Source: an uncultured Ectothiorhodospiraceae bacterium
GTDB taxonomy: Bacteria; Pseudomonadota; Gammaproteobacteria; CAMYNG01
Assembly (NCBI GenBank): GCA_947259765.1
Contig: CAMYNG010000007.1
Coordinates: 82,258-146,257 of the forward strand
Reading direction: 5' to 3'
DNA: 64,000 nt
Made by a program: the position numbers and the translations under genes. Below are positions 28,605-36,740 of the stretch, piece after piece. The first letter of the stretch is position 1. Each line of letters begins with the position of its first letter. The notes beneath the pieces are model-generated. The model was not told where the DNA came from, did not search any database, and worked only from the letters and a program-made list of their open reading frames with translations.

Positions 28605-29918
28605 ATGATAGAATGCTCATTTGAGCCCCGTTACCTGATCCCGATGGCTGTAGCTGAAACTACCAATACCCTCAGGCGGTCGAGCACCGGGGCACGACAC
28701 GCCAATCTGCGTCGACTTTTTGTGCTGCGAAATCTGGCGATTGCCGGCCAGATCACAGCGTTTGCCGTGGCCGCGGCTTATTTCGACATGGATCTGCCGT
28801 ATCAAATGGCAGCCGGTGTTATTTTGGCGATGTCTGTTTTCAATTTTTGGACTTTCCTGCGCCTGCAAAAGTCGCGACCGGTTTCCGACCTGACCCTGAT
28901 GGCGCAGTTAGTGGTGGACGTCACACAGCTGTCGACCTTGCTTTACCTCACCGGGGGCGCGACAAATCCATTTGCCGGACTTTTCCTTTTACCGGTGACA
29001 ATTTCAGCGACCATCCTGCCGGCACGCTATACCTGGAGCCTGGCAGGTATTACCGTGGCGAGTTATTCCTTGCTGGTGTTTTTCAATCTTCCTCTGCCGC
29101 ATGCGCATGGTGAGGGCGATCAGTTTCAGCTGCATGTAACCGGCATGTGGCTGGGTTTCTTGCTGAGTGCCGGATTTGTCGCGTACTTTGTTGTGGGCAT
29201 GGGCACGGCGATGCGTCGGCAGGAGCGTGCCCTGGCTCAGGAACGTGAACGCGCGCTTCGTAACGAACGCCTGTTGGCGTTGGGCACCCAGGCAGCGACT
29301 ACGGCGCATGAACTCGGGACGCCACTCACGACCATCTCGCTGCTTGTTGACGAATTGGCGGCCGAGACCGATTTGGACAACGATGAAATGGGGACGCGCC
29401 TGAAAACGCTCAAGGGACAGGTGGATCGGTGCAAGAATGCGCTTGCAGTACTTTCTGCGAGTGCCGGAAACGAGCAGGCAACCGCCGGCCGGGCAATGAC
29501 TGCGCCGGAGTTTATCGATCAGTGGTTGAGTGTCTGGCAGGCGCACCATCCCGAGTTGGAATTAAGAGTAGTTCGGGGTAATTTTGCCCAGCGAGCCAGT
29601 TTATTAGCCGATCGCATGTTGCTCCAGGCCCTGGATAATATTCTCGACAATGCTGTTGAAGCATCGCCTAATGAAGTTGAAGTGTCTGTAACCTGCGATG
29701 AGCAGCAATTGATGATAGAAGTTCGGGATCGTGGTCCAGGTCTTCCCAATGAAGCCAGAAAACGAGCGGGTAAAGAACCTTTTACAGAACGCGACGGCGG
29801 CATGGGCTTAGGGTTGTTCCTGAGCCACGCCATCATTGAAAGATTCGGTGGTGTGGTTACGCTTTTTGATCGTAACGGTGGCGGTGTTACCGCGCGAATC
29901 GCGATCCCGTTACAATGA
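28605..29918 (+). CDS. RegB/PrrB-type redox sensor histidine kinase
   Basis: 437 residues. About six membrane segments in the first 185 residues contain the quinone-binding heptad of RegB, TGGATNPFAG. The H-box is TTAHELGTPLTTISL with the phosphorylated His235, followed by Cys276 in QVDRCKNAL at the position of the redox cysteine of RegB. The ATPase domain has DNILDNAVEASP, VRDRGPGLP and GMGLGLFLSHAI. RegB-type kinases sense the ubiquinone pool and oxygen and control respiration, carbon fixation and nitrogen use. A response regulator follows after 31 bases. The start may instead be the ATG at 28644. Confidence 0.92.
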   Translation: MIECSFEPRYLIPMAVAETTNTLRRSSTGARHANLRRLFVLRNLAIAGQITAFAVAAAYFDMDLPYQMAAGVILAMSVFNFWTFLRLQKSRPVSDLTLMAQLVVDVTQLSTLLYLTGGATNPFAGLFLLPVTISATILPARYTWSLAGITVASYSLLVFFNLPLPHAHGEGDQFQLHVTGMWLGFLLSAGFVAYFVVGMGTAMRRQERALAQERERALRNERLLALGTQAATTAHELGTPLTTISLLVDELAAETDLDNDEMGTRLKTLKGQVDRCKNALAVLSASAGNEQATAGRAMTAPEFIDQWLSVWQAHHPELELRVVRGNFAQRASLLADRMLLQALDNILDNAVEASPNEVEVSVTCDEQQLMIEVRDRGPGLPNEARKRAGKEPFTERDGGMGLGLFLSHAIIERFGGVVTLFDRNGGGVTARIAIPLQ

Positions 29919-29949
29919 TTGTGGCGAGCTACGCGTGGAGGCCAATGCG

Positions 29950-30483
29950 TTGTCAGCGGTAAAGAAAACACTTTTGTTTGTCGATGACGACGCTGTTTTT
30001 TGTGAAGTCATGGGTCGGGCGTTGGAGCGTCATGGCTATGCGGTTCGTTTGGCGAATTGCATCGACGACGCGTTGGTCTTGGCGGAAGGCACTCAGCATG
30101 CCGTTATCGACCTCCGTATCGGCAATGAGTCCGGTCTTGATTTAATAAACCAATTATCTGCATGCCAGCCAAATTTGAAAATGGTGGTGCTGACCGGTTA
30201 CGCGAGCATTGCCACCGCGGTGGAGGCAATTAAGTTGGGTGCGCATCATTACCTGACGAAACCCGCGGAGGCGGCCGACATTGTCGCCGCCTTTGGACAT
30301 GAAGGTGGTATGCAGGAAGTTTCTATCGAACAGCAGCCCATGTCAGTGAATCGATTGGAGTGGGAACATCTTCAGCGTGTGCTGCAGGAGCACGACGGAA
30401 ATATTTCGGCTGCCGCCCGCGCGTTGGGTATGCATCGCCGCACCTTGCAACGCAAGCTGCAAAAACGGCCTGCGCGGCGCTAA
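29950..30483 (+). CDS. RegA/PrrA-type response regulator
   Basis: 177 residues from a TTG at 29950 with GGAG nine bases upstream; a GTG at 29935 is the alternative. The receiver begins KTLLFVDDDAVFCEVMG, with phosphoacceptor Asp54 in VIDLRIGNESGLDL and the KPAE lysine. A short linker leads to the Fis-like helix-turn-helix NISAAARALGMHRRTLQRKL, which is nearly invariant among RegA, PrrA and ActR. It would be phosphorylated by the upstream kinase and bind GCGAC-type sites such as the palindrome at 28566-28586. Longer in-frame readings overlap the kinase and lack family similarity. Confidence 0.92.
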   Translation: MSAVKKTLLFVDDDAVFCEVMGRALERHGYAVRLANCIDDALVLAEGTQHAVIDLRIGNESGLDLINQLSACQPNLKMVVLTGYASIATAVEAIKLGAHHYLTKPAEAADIVAAFGHEGGMQEVSIEQQPMSVNRLEWEHLQRVLQEHDGNISAAARALGMHRRTLQRKLQKRPARR

Positions 30484-30494
30484 CTAAACGTCGA

Positions 30495-32570
30495 CTAGCT
30501 GGCTTCGGTTATACTGGTCAGTAGTAGCTGCTGTGCGTTAACGGCGGGTTGGTCGCCGGATTGCAAACGCACGTAAGTACCATCGGGCTGTAGTTGCCAC
30601 GCATGGGTGTTATCTTGCAAATAGGTTTCCAGGTCGCGAACCACACGCTTGCGCAATTTCGTGTTTTCGATCGGGAAGCAGGTTTCTACGCGACGAAAAA
30701 AATTTCGCTCCATCCAGTCGGCACTTGCGCAAAACACCTCAGGCGAGCCGTCGTTTTCGAAAAAAAATACGCGCGTATGTTCCAGAAAGCGGCCAACGAT
30801 TGAGCGGACTTCAATGTTCTCGGACACGCCCGGTACACCCGGTTTCAAACAGCACATGCCGCGCACGATAAGACGGATTTCCACTCCGGCTATGGAAGCA
30901 CGATAGAGTTCCTGGATAACCTGTTTTTCAACCAGCGAATTGACCTTGATAATGATACGAGCGGGTTTTCCGGCCTGGGCGTTTTTGGCTTCGCGCTGGA
31001 TTTTCTCCAGAAAGCCTGCATGCAGCGTAAATGGCGATTGCAAGAGCTTATGGAGTTTGGCAACTTTGCCCAGACTGGTTAATTGCAAAAAGATGTGGTG
31101 TACGTCATCGCCGATGGCGGGATCGGCGGTCATAAAGCCGTAGTCGGTATACAGTCGTGCGGTTCGTGCATGATAGTTGCCGGTACCCAGGTGCACGTAG
31201 TGAACGAGATGCTCGGATTCACGACGGATCACCATGGTCATTTTTGCGTGGGTTTTATGACCCACAATGCCATACACGACGTGCGCCCCGGCTTCCTGCA
31301 AGCGCGTGGCCACTGCAATGTTGGCTTGCTCATCGAAACGGGCACGCAGCTCGATGACCACGGTGACTTCCTTGCCAGCCTGTGCCGCACGTGCCAGCGA
31401 ATCTACTACAACCGATTCCGGTCCGGTTCGATACAAGGTCATCTTGATCGCCAGCACTTTCGGATCGGCAGACGCCTGGCGAACGAATTCGGTCACCGGC
31501 ACGAAGGAGTCAAACGGATGCAACAGGAGAATGTCGCCGCGGCGGATTGCCTTGAATATATCAGCGCCGCGCGCAAGTTCGGCGGGTAATACCGGTGTAA
31601 AGGGAGGAAACTTCAGGTCCGGTCTGTCGACCAGGTCGATAATTGTTAAAAGGCGGTTAAGGTTAACAGGTCCGTTAACCTGGTATACGTCCTCGGGTTC
31701 CAATTCAAATCGATGCGCAAGAAACGTTGCAATATCATCCGGGCAATTGTCGGCGACCTCAACTCGAACCGCGTCACCATAGCGTCGTGACGGCAACTCG
31801 CCTTCCACCGCGCGGAGTAAATCGTCAATCTCTTCTTCATCGACGAACAGGTCACTGTTACGTGTGACCCGGAACTGGTAGCAACCGGTGACGCGCATTC
31901 CAGGGAAAAGGTGTTTGCTAAAGGCATGAATGACGGAGGTAAGAAACACAAAATCATACGGCCCGTTACCGTCTTCATTCGGCGGTAAACGGATCAATCT
32001 GGGCAGTGCGCGGGGTGCTTGCACCACGGCCATGCCACTGCTACGCCCAAAGGCGTCTTTACCTTTCAGCGAAACTATGAAATTAAGACTCTTATTTAAA
32101 ATGCGTGGAAATGGATGCGCGGGGTCGAGTCCCATGGGACTCAGCACTGGCAGCAGCTCACGCTCAAAGTAATTGTGTAGCCAGGCTTCCTGCTGCTCAC
32201 TCCATTCAGTACGTCGCACAAATCGAATTTGCTCCTGCTCCATTTGTGGCAACAGTACGTCGTTGAGTAGTTGATACTGGCTGGCGACGAGTTCATGACA
32301 GCGTTCGCTAAGGGCTTTGAGTGTATCTTGCGGCAGCACATTGTCCGGGCCGGTTTCCATCGAGCCGAGCTCGACGCGCTGCTTGAGGACGGCAACACGG
32401 ATCTCGAACAATTCGTCCAGATTTGTCGACGAGATACATAGATAGCGCAACCGCTCCAGTAGCGGCACCAGTTCGTCATGGGCCTGATTCAGTACGCGAC
32501 GATTAAACTCGACGAGGCTGAGTTCACGACCAAGGTACAAATCGGCTTGTTTAAGGTCTACGGTGTCCAT
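30495..32570 (-). CDS. ppk1: Polyphosphate kinase 1
   Basis: Membrane-associated kinase that makes polyphosphate from ATP. 691 residues. Begins DLYLGRELSLVEFNRRVL, the family N-domain; the middle has SFVPVTEFVRQASADPKVLAIK and TLYRTG. The phosphorylated histidines lie in the phospholipase-D-like half (GHKTHAKMTMVIRR, HYVHLGTGNYHARTARLYTDYG). Ends with an intact C2 domain. It converges with the RegA gene (11 bases apart) and stands alone, with ppx 10 kb upstream. No phosphate box was recognised. Confidence 0.95.
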   Translation of the reverse strand: MDTVDLKQADLYLGRELSLVEFNRRVLNQAHDELVPLLERLRYLCISSTNLDELFEIRVAVLKQRVELGSMETGPDNVLPQDTLKALSERCHELVASQYQLLNDVLLPQMEQEQIRFVRRTEWSEQQEAWLHNYFERELLPVLSPMGLDPAHPFPRILNKSLNFIVSLKGKDAFGRSSGMAVVQAPRALPRLIRLPPNEDGNGPYDFVFLTSVIHAFSKHLFPGMRVTGCYQFRVTRNSDLFVDEEEIDDLLRAVEGELPSRRYGDAVRVEVADNCPDDIATFLAHRFELEPEDVYQVNGPVNLNRLLTIIDLVDRPDLKFPPFTPVLPAELARGADIFKAIRRGDILLLHPFDSFVPVTEFVRQASADPKVLAIKMTLYRTGPESVVVDSLARAAQAGKEVTVVIELRARFDEQANIAVATRLQEAGAHVVYGIVGHKTHAKMTMVIRRESEHLVHYVHLGTGNYHARTARLYTDYGFMTADPAIGDDVHHIFLQLTSLGKVAKLHKLLQSPFTLHAGFLEKIQREAKNAQAGKPARIIIKVNSLVEKQVIQELYRASIAGVEIRLIVRGMCCLKPGVPGVSENIEVRSIVGRFLEHTRVFFFENDGSPEVFCASADWMERNFFRRVETCFPIENTKLRKRVVRDLETYLQDNTHAWQLQPDGTYVRLQSGDQPAVNAQQLLLTSITEAS

Positions 32571-32717
32571 AATTGTCGAATGTTGGTTTAATTCGCCAGA
32601 GTACTTTGTTATTTATGAAAAACAATGACTTACGTAAAAAGGTGGCATAAATAAATGACGTGTTTCGCTACGTATCAGATTATACTAACGCGATGAAAAT
32701 TTACGGAGAATTCATTT

Positions 32718-33107
32718 ATGTATGGTTTCAGCACAAAAGTCGGCTGCGGATTTTCCGAGGCTATCGACAAGGCCACGGCGGCCCTGCAGGAAGAGGGCTT
32801 TGGCGTATTGACCGAAATCGATGTCAAAGCCGTGATGAAGAAGAAACTGGATGTCGATAAGCGCCCATATACAATTTTGGGTGCCTGCAATCCGGTATTG
32901 GCCAACAAGGCTTTAACGGCAGATCCGGACATTGGCCTGCTTTTGCCGTGTAACGTCGTGGTCCGGGAAGAAGAAGATGGCAGCGTAACCGTGGCGTTTA
33001 TGGATCCGTCTGCTGTTCTGGGACTGGTAAACCAGGAAGGCATTGAAGAGCTCGCTGGAGACGTACGTAGCCGCCTGCAACGGGTGCGTGACAAGCTAGC
33101 GGCTTGA
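32718..33107 (+). CDS. DUF302 family protein
   Basis: 129 residues, starting [20 protein letters not shown], with [16 protein letters not shown] and [20 protein letters not shown]: the usual DUF302 pattern, containing two cysteines in the conserved core. Structures of the family show a small alpha/beta fold without a settled activity; members are often found near sulfur or metal metabolism genes. GGAG about 14 bases before the ATG. Monocistronic, divergent from ppk1. Confidence 0.9.
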   Translation: MYGFSTKVGCGFSEAIDKATAALQEEGFGVLTEIDVKAVMKKKLDVDKRPYTILGACNPVLANKALTADPDIGLLLPCNVVVREEEDGSVTVAFMDPSAVLGLVNQEGIEELAGDVRSRLQRVRDKLAA

Positions 33108-33449
33108 GTTTGGCCCCTTTGACCGTTAACCTGTCTCCTGCCTGTAGCCGGAATGCTTTAGCTTTCGGCAATTGGGCCGCCAATTAGACTTGGGCCGTGT
33201 TGAATTTCGTTGGACTGGATTGGACCGGATTGGACTGGATTGAACGGGAATAACTCGGGCCAGATTCGCCTCAATTTGCTCGGGGATTGCGATTTTAGGG
33301 CGCAGGAAATCTGAACTATTTGTTAATCGGCCTGTCGTTTAGAGAAGTAGAATCAGGTATTGTTGGTCAAAGCACGGTTTCAATGTTGCGCACGGGACTA
33401 TTTAGTGGCCAACTGAGTTAGACAAAGTGATTTTTAATACAGTACTCTA
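33108..33449. other. Spacer before the copper-efflux operon, with a decamer repeat
   Basis: About 340 bases without a gene. It holds a 10-base direct repeat (33211-33247) and the promoter region of the operon. TACAGT at 33438-33443 could be a -10, but no convincing CueR- or CusR-type palindrome was found. Confidence 0.4.
33211..33247 (+). repeat. Tandem 10-base repeat TGGACTGGAT, 3.7 copies
   Basis: Copies TGGACTGGAT, TGGACCGGAT, TGGACTGGAT and a partial TGAACGG. Simple short-period repeat in non-coding sequence. Confidence 0.85.
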
Positions 33450-33827
33450 ATGACAAAATCGGCAATACAACGCAGGATATGTCTCACACTGGCACTGGTG
33501 ATGGTGCTGTTTGTGCCCCTGCAACTGGTGGTAGCCGACAGCATGGTTCCGGGTTCATGTTTAATGGCCGAAATGCACGATTCGGCTGTAAATCCCGCCA
33601 TGCATATGAGCCATCAAAACTCCAATGCCGATTGCTGCTCAATTGAAATGCACTGTAACGAGAGTTGCATGCAACTCTGTGCAGGCACACTGTTGTTCAT
33701 GGGAACCACGCAAGCTGCAAACCGACTTGTTTCGCGAACGGATAGTCCTGATGCTACTTACGTGAATGTAGAGTCACACGTTTTCACCCCCCCTCAACTA
33801 CCTCCCCCAATACCCTCTCGCTGTTGA
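33450..33827 (+). CDS. Small exported Cys/His/Met-rich protein upstream of the Cus efflux genes
   Basis: 125 residues. N-terminal signal segment (ICLTLALVMVLFVPLQLVVA). The mature part is dense in soft-metal ligands: CLMAEMHDS, HMSHQNSNADCCSIEMHC, CMQLCAG. I do not recognise an exact family, but small proteins of this make-up commonly precede copper-resistance genes and may bind Cu(I)/Ag(I) in the periplasm. It ends PPPIPSRC. It is 76 bases before the CusC-like gene on the same strand and probably starts the operon. Confidence 0.75.
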   Translation: MTKSAIQRRICLTLALVMVLFVPLQLVVADSMVPGSCLMAEMHDSAVNPAMHMSHQNSNADCCSIEMHCNESCMQLCAGTLLFMGTTQAANRLVSRTDSPDATYVNVESHVFTPPQLPPPIPSRC

Positions 33828-33903
33828 TCGACTTCTAATGCCGTTTTCGTAGCGGGATCAGTTTTCCTTAATTTCAACAATATCGCCGAAAAAGGTGGTA
33901 GAG

Positions 33904-35214
33904 ATGGTTATGCAAACTTTGAATGTTTTTCGCCCCAGGCGCCTGTTCGTCGTTCTTTTTTGTACGCTAGTGACTACGGCCAACGTTGCGGCCGGCAGTG
34001 CGACGCTCTCTCTCGCGGAAGCACAAAAACTGGCGCTCGAACGGGACTCAATTTCACGCGCATCACAAGCTAAGGAACGCTCGCTGCAGGACAGCGCCGT
34101 GGCCGCAAATACACTGCCGGATCCAAAACTCAAGTTGGGATTGATGAACTTCCCGACGGATACCTTTCGACGCGATCAGGAAGCTATGACCCAGGTTCAG
34201 GTCGGCGTCATACAGCAATTTCCACGCGGTAAGAGTCTCGCCCTGAAATCGCAACGCACCCAGCGAATGGCCGAAGGGCAGGGCGCCCTGACGCAAGAAC
34301 GCCGATTAAGCATTCGTCGTGACGTGCAGGTCAACTGGCTGGAGATATTTTACTGGGATGAAGCAACCGAGGTCATTAAAAAGAACCGCGATCTGTTTCA
34401 TCAGCTCGTTAACATCACTCGCTCAAACTATGCTGCAGGAAAACAGAATCAACAGGATGTGACACGGGCTCAGCTGGAGTTGAGTCTCCTGGATGATCGT
34501 GAAATTGCGATTAAAACCATGCAGGACAAGTTTCGTGCCGAGTTAGCAAAATGGGTGGGTGATACTCATGCCTATGCGCGATTGACGGCGGACATTCCGG
34601 CGTTGCCGACATTGCCGAGCAAACAGGAAATCGAACGTGAGCTAACACTGCATCCCTTGCTACAGGCTGAGCAATCCCGGATCGACGTTTCCGAGGACTC
34701 TGTGGAGCTGGCAAGGCAGCAGTACAAGCCCGCGTGGATGCTGGATGTGACCTACGGCTTTCGTGATGGAAATAATCCGGATGGGTCAAGCCGGGCGGAT
34801 TTTCTGAGCGCCATGGTCAAGGTTGAACTACCACTGTTTACCAACAACCGACAGGACCGAAAATTATCGGCGAGCCAAAGCGATCTTTCGGCGGCTCATG
34901 ACATGCATCTCGATAAAAGCCGGGTACTAAGACGCATGCTTGATGATACCTATGCGCAATGGACGCGTCTCACGGAGCGTGTCGATAGTTTCAATACTAT
35001 CCTCGTGCCAAAGGCACGGGAAAACACACAGGCTGCGCTGAACGCGTATCAAAGCCAAAAGGGTGACTTTACCACCTTGATGCGCGCCAGCATTACGGAG
35101 CTGGAAACTCAGCTAAAAGCGTTGCGTTTGCATGTTGATCACATGCAGTCACATGCGAGGATTTTGTACCTGATGGGTAATGGTGCCGCGAAAAATAACA
35201 GGACAGTGCAATGA
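33904..35214 (+). CDS. cusC: CusC-like outer-membrane efflux protein (TolC family)
   Basis: 436-residue TolC-family channel of a tripartite metal efflux system. A signal segment (LFVVLFCTLVTTANVAAG) precedes two OEP repeats; LSLAEAQKLALERDSIS and SVELARQQYKPAWMLDVTYG are characteristic, and there are long coiled-coil stretches (RVLRRMLDDTYAQWTRLTER). The start at 33904 has AGGTGG five bases upstream. Its stop overlaps the CusB start (ATGA at 35211-35214), showing translational coupling. No lipobox is seen, unlike E. coli CusC. Confidence 0.88.
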   Translation: MVMQTLNVFRPRRLFVVLFCTLVTTANVAAGSATLSLAEAQKLALERDSISRASQAKERSLQDSAVAANTLPDPKLKLGLMNFPTDTFRRDQEAMTQVQVGVIQQFPRGKSLALKSQRTQRMAEGQGALTQERRLSIRRDVQVNWLEIFYWDEATEVIKKNRDLFHQLVNITRSNYAAGKQNQQDVTRAQLELSLLDDREIAIKTMQDKFRAELAKWVGDTHAYARLTADIPALPTLPSKQEIERELTLHPLLQAEQSRIDVSEDSVELARQQYKPAWMLDVTYGFRDGNNPDGSSRADFLSAMVKVELPLFTNNRQDRKLSASQSDLSAAHDMHLDKSRVLRRMLDDTYAQWTRLTERVDSFNTILVPKARENTQAALNAYQSQKGDFTTLMRASITELETQLKALRLHVDHMQSHARILYLMGNGAAKNNRTVQ

Positions 35215-36728
35215 AACAGAAAATGATGAAATTCCTCACGCTAGGTTTTGTTGCCTTGTTGTTGTCCGCTTGCAGTGAGGGTGGTGACAACGGCGATGGC
35301 AACAGTCAACAAGCGACAGCGGAGACCATGTCTGGCAAGGAAGACACCGACAAAGAACCGGAGATTCTTTACTGGGTCGCGCCGATGGACCCAAACTACC
35401 GCCGGGACGAACCGGGTAAGTCACCCATGGGTATGGATTTGATCCCGATGTATGCGGATGGTGAGGATGCCTCTGGCCAGGATGGTCCGGTGGTCAGGAT
35501 TGATCCGGTAGTTGTAAATAATATGGGCGTACGGTTGACTCCGGTTGAGCGAGGCCGGCTTGGGCGACGTATTGACACTGTGGGCTATGTCGACTTCGAT
35601 GAAGCAAAGGTGGTGCACATTCATCTGCGAACTGAAGGCTGGATAGAAAAACTGTACGTCAAGTCAGAGGGTGAGCGCGTCAAAAAGGGCGATATTCTGT
35701 TCACACTTTATTCACCTACTCTGGTAAACGCTCAGGAAGAATTTCTTCAGGCAATCCGCAGCGGAAACAAGATTCTGGTTAAAGCCTCTCGAGAGCGGTT
35801 GCTGGCCTTGGGGCTTTCAACAAGCCAAGTCACGAAGTTGCGCAACACGCGTGAAGTGAAACAGAACATTGGGACCTATGCACCACAGGATGGGATCGTA
35901 ACCAATCTCACGGTCCGCCAGGGAATGTTCGTGCGCCCAACCAACGAGATCATGTCACTTGCCGATCTGTCCAGCATTTGGTTGCTGGCTGAGGTATTTG
36001 AACAACAGGTCGATTGGCTAAATGTCGGTGATCCTGCCGATATGCGTCTTTCGTTTCTTCCTGGTCGTGAATGGGAAGGCACTGTCGAATATATCTACCC
36101 CAGTTTGGATGCAAAAACTCGCACACTGAAAGTGCGTCTGTTGTTTGAAAACCCAAATGAAGACTTAAAACCAAATATGTATGCCAATGTTCGTCTATAT
36201 GGTGGTTTTAAAGAGGATATTTTATTTGTGCCACGAGAGGCGCTAATTCGCACCGCAGCAGAAGCGCGCGTAATTATAAGTCTTGGTGAAGGGCGGTTTA
36301 CGCCGCGAATTATCAAAGCGGGGATCGAGTCTGGAAACTTTGTTGAAATCATGGAAGGGCTCAAGGAGGGTGAACGTGTTGTGATCTCCGGACAGTTCCT
36401 TATCGATTCCGAAGCCAGCCTGAAAGCGAGCATGCTACGTATGGCCGAGCCCGCCGCCAATGTATCGATGAATGAGCCACAAGCGGAACCGGATGCCGGC
36501 AAACAGGTTAGCGGTCGTGGAACCGTAACAAACGTTATGGTCGACCACAACATGCTGACGCTGAATCATGAACCTATAAACGAACTCGGCTGGCCAAGTA
36601 TGACCATGGATTTCACAGTTACGGAAGAGATAAGTTTATCCGACCTGTCAACGGGTGACGCCATTGAATTTGATCTTGAAAAGCGCGGTGAACGCTATCT
36701 CATCACTGCAATTCGAGCCAGGGAATAG
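35211..36728 (+). CDS. cusB: CusB-like RND adaptor with N-terminal heavy-metal-binding domain and C-terminal CusF domain
   Basis: 505-residue periplasmic membrane-fusion protein. It is a lipoprotein (LLLSACSEGG lipobox). Residues about 45-75 are the metal-binding YWVAPMDPNYRR...PGKSPMGMDLIPMY module. The lipoyl/hairpin and beta-barrel parts follow (DFDEAKVVHIHLRTEGWIEK, YAPQDGIVTNLTVRQGMFV). The last ~75 residues, VSGRGTVTNVMVDHNMLTL...GWPSMTMDFTV, form a CusF-type Cu(I)/Ag(I) chaperone domain with the W and two Met ligands. So the adaptor carries its own metallochaperone. Lies between cusC and cusA. Confidence 0.92.
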   Translation: MKQKMMKFLTLGFVALLLSACSEGGDNGDGNSQQATAETMSGKEDTDKEPEILYWVAPMDPNYRRDEPGKSPMGMDLIPMYADGEDASGQDGPVVRIDPVVVNNMGVRLTPVERGRLGRRIDTVGYVDFDEAKVVHIHLRTEGWIEKLYVKSEGERVKKGDILFTLYSPTLVNAQEEFLQAIRSGNKILVKASRERLLALGLSTSQVTKLRNTREVKQNIGTYAPQDGIVTNLTVRQGMFVRPTNEIMSLADLSSIWLLAEVFEQQVDWLNVGDPADMRLSFLPGREWEGTVEYIYPSLDAKTRTLKVRLLFENPNEDLKPNMYANVRLYGGFKEDILFVPREALIRTAAEARVIISLGEGRFTPRIIKAGIESGNFVEIMEGLKEGERVVISGQFLIDSEASLKASMLRMAEPAANVSMNEPQAEPDAGKQVSGRGTVTNVMVDHNMLTLNHEPINELGWPSMTMDFTVTEEISLSDLSTGDAIEFDLEKRGERYLITAIRARE

Positions 36729-36740
36729 GGAGCGTTAGCT

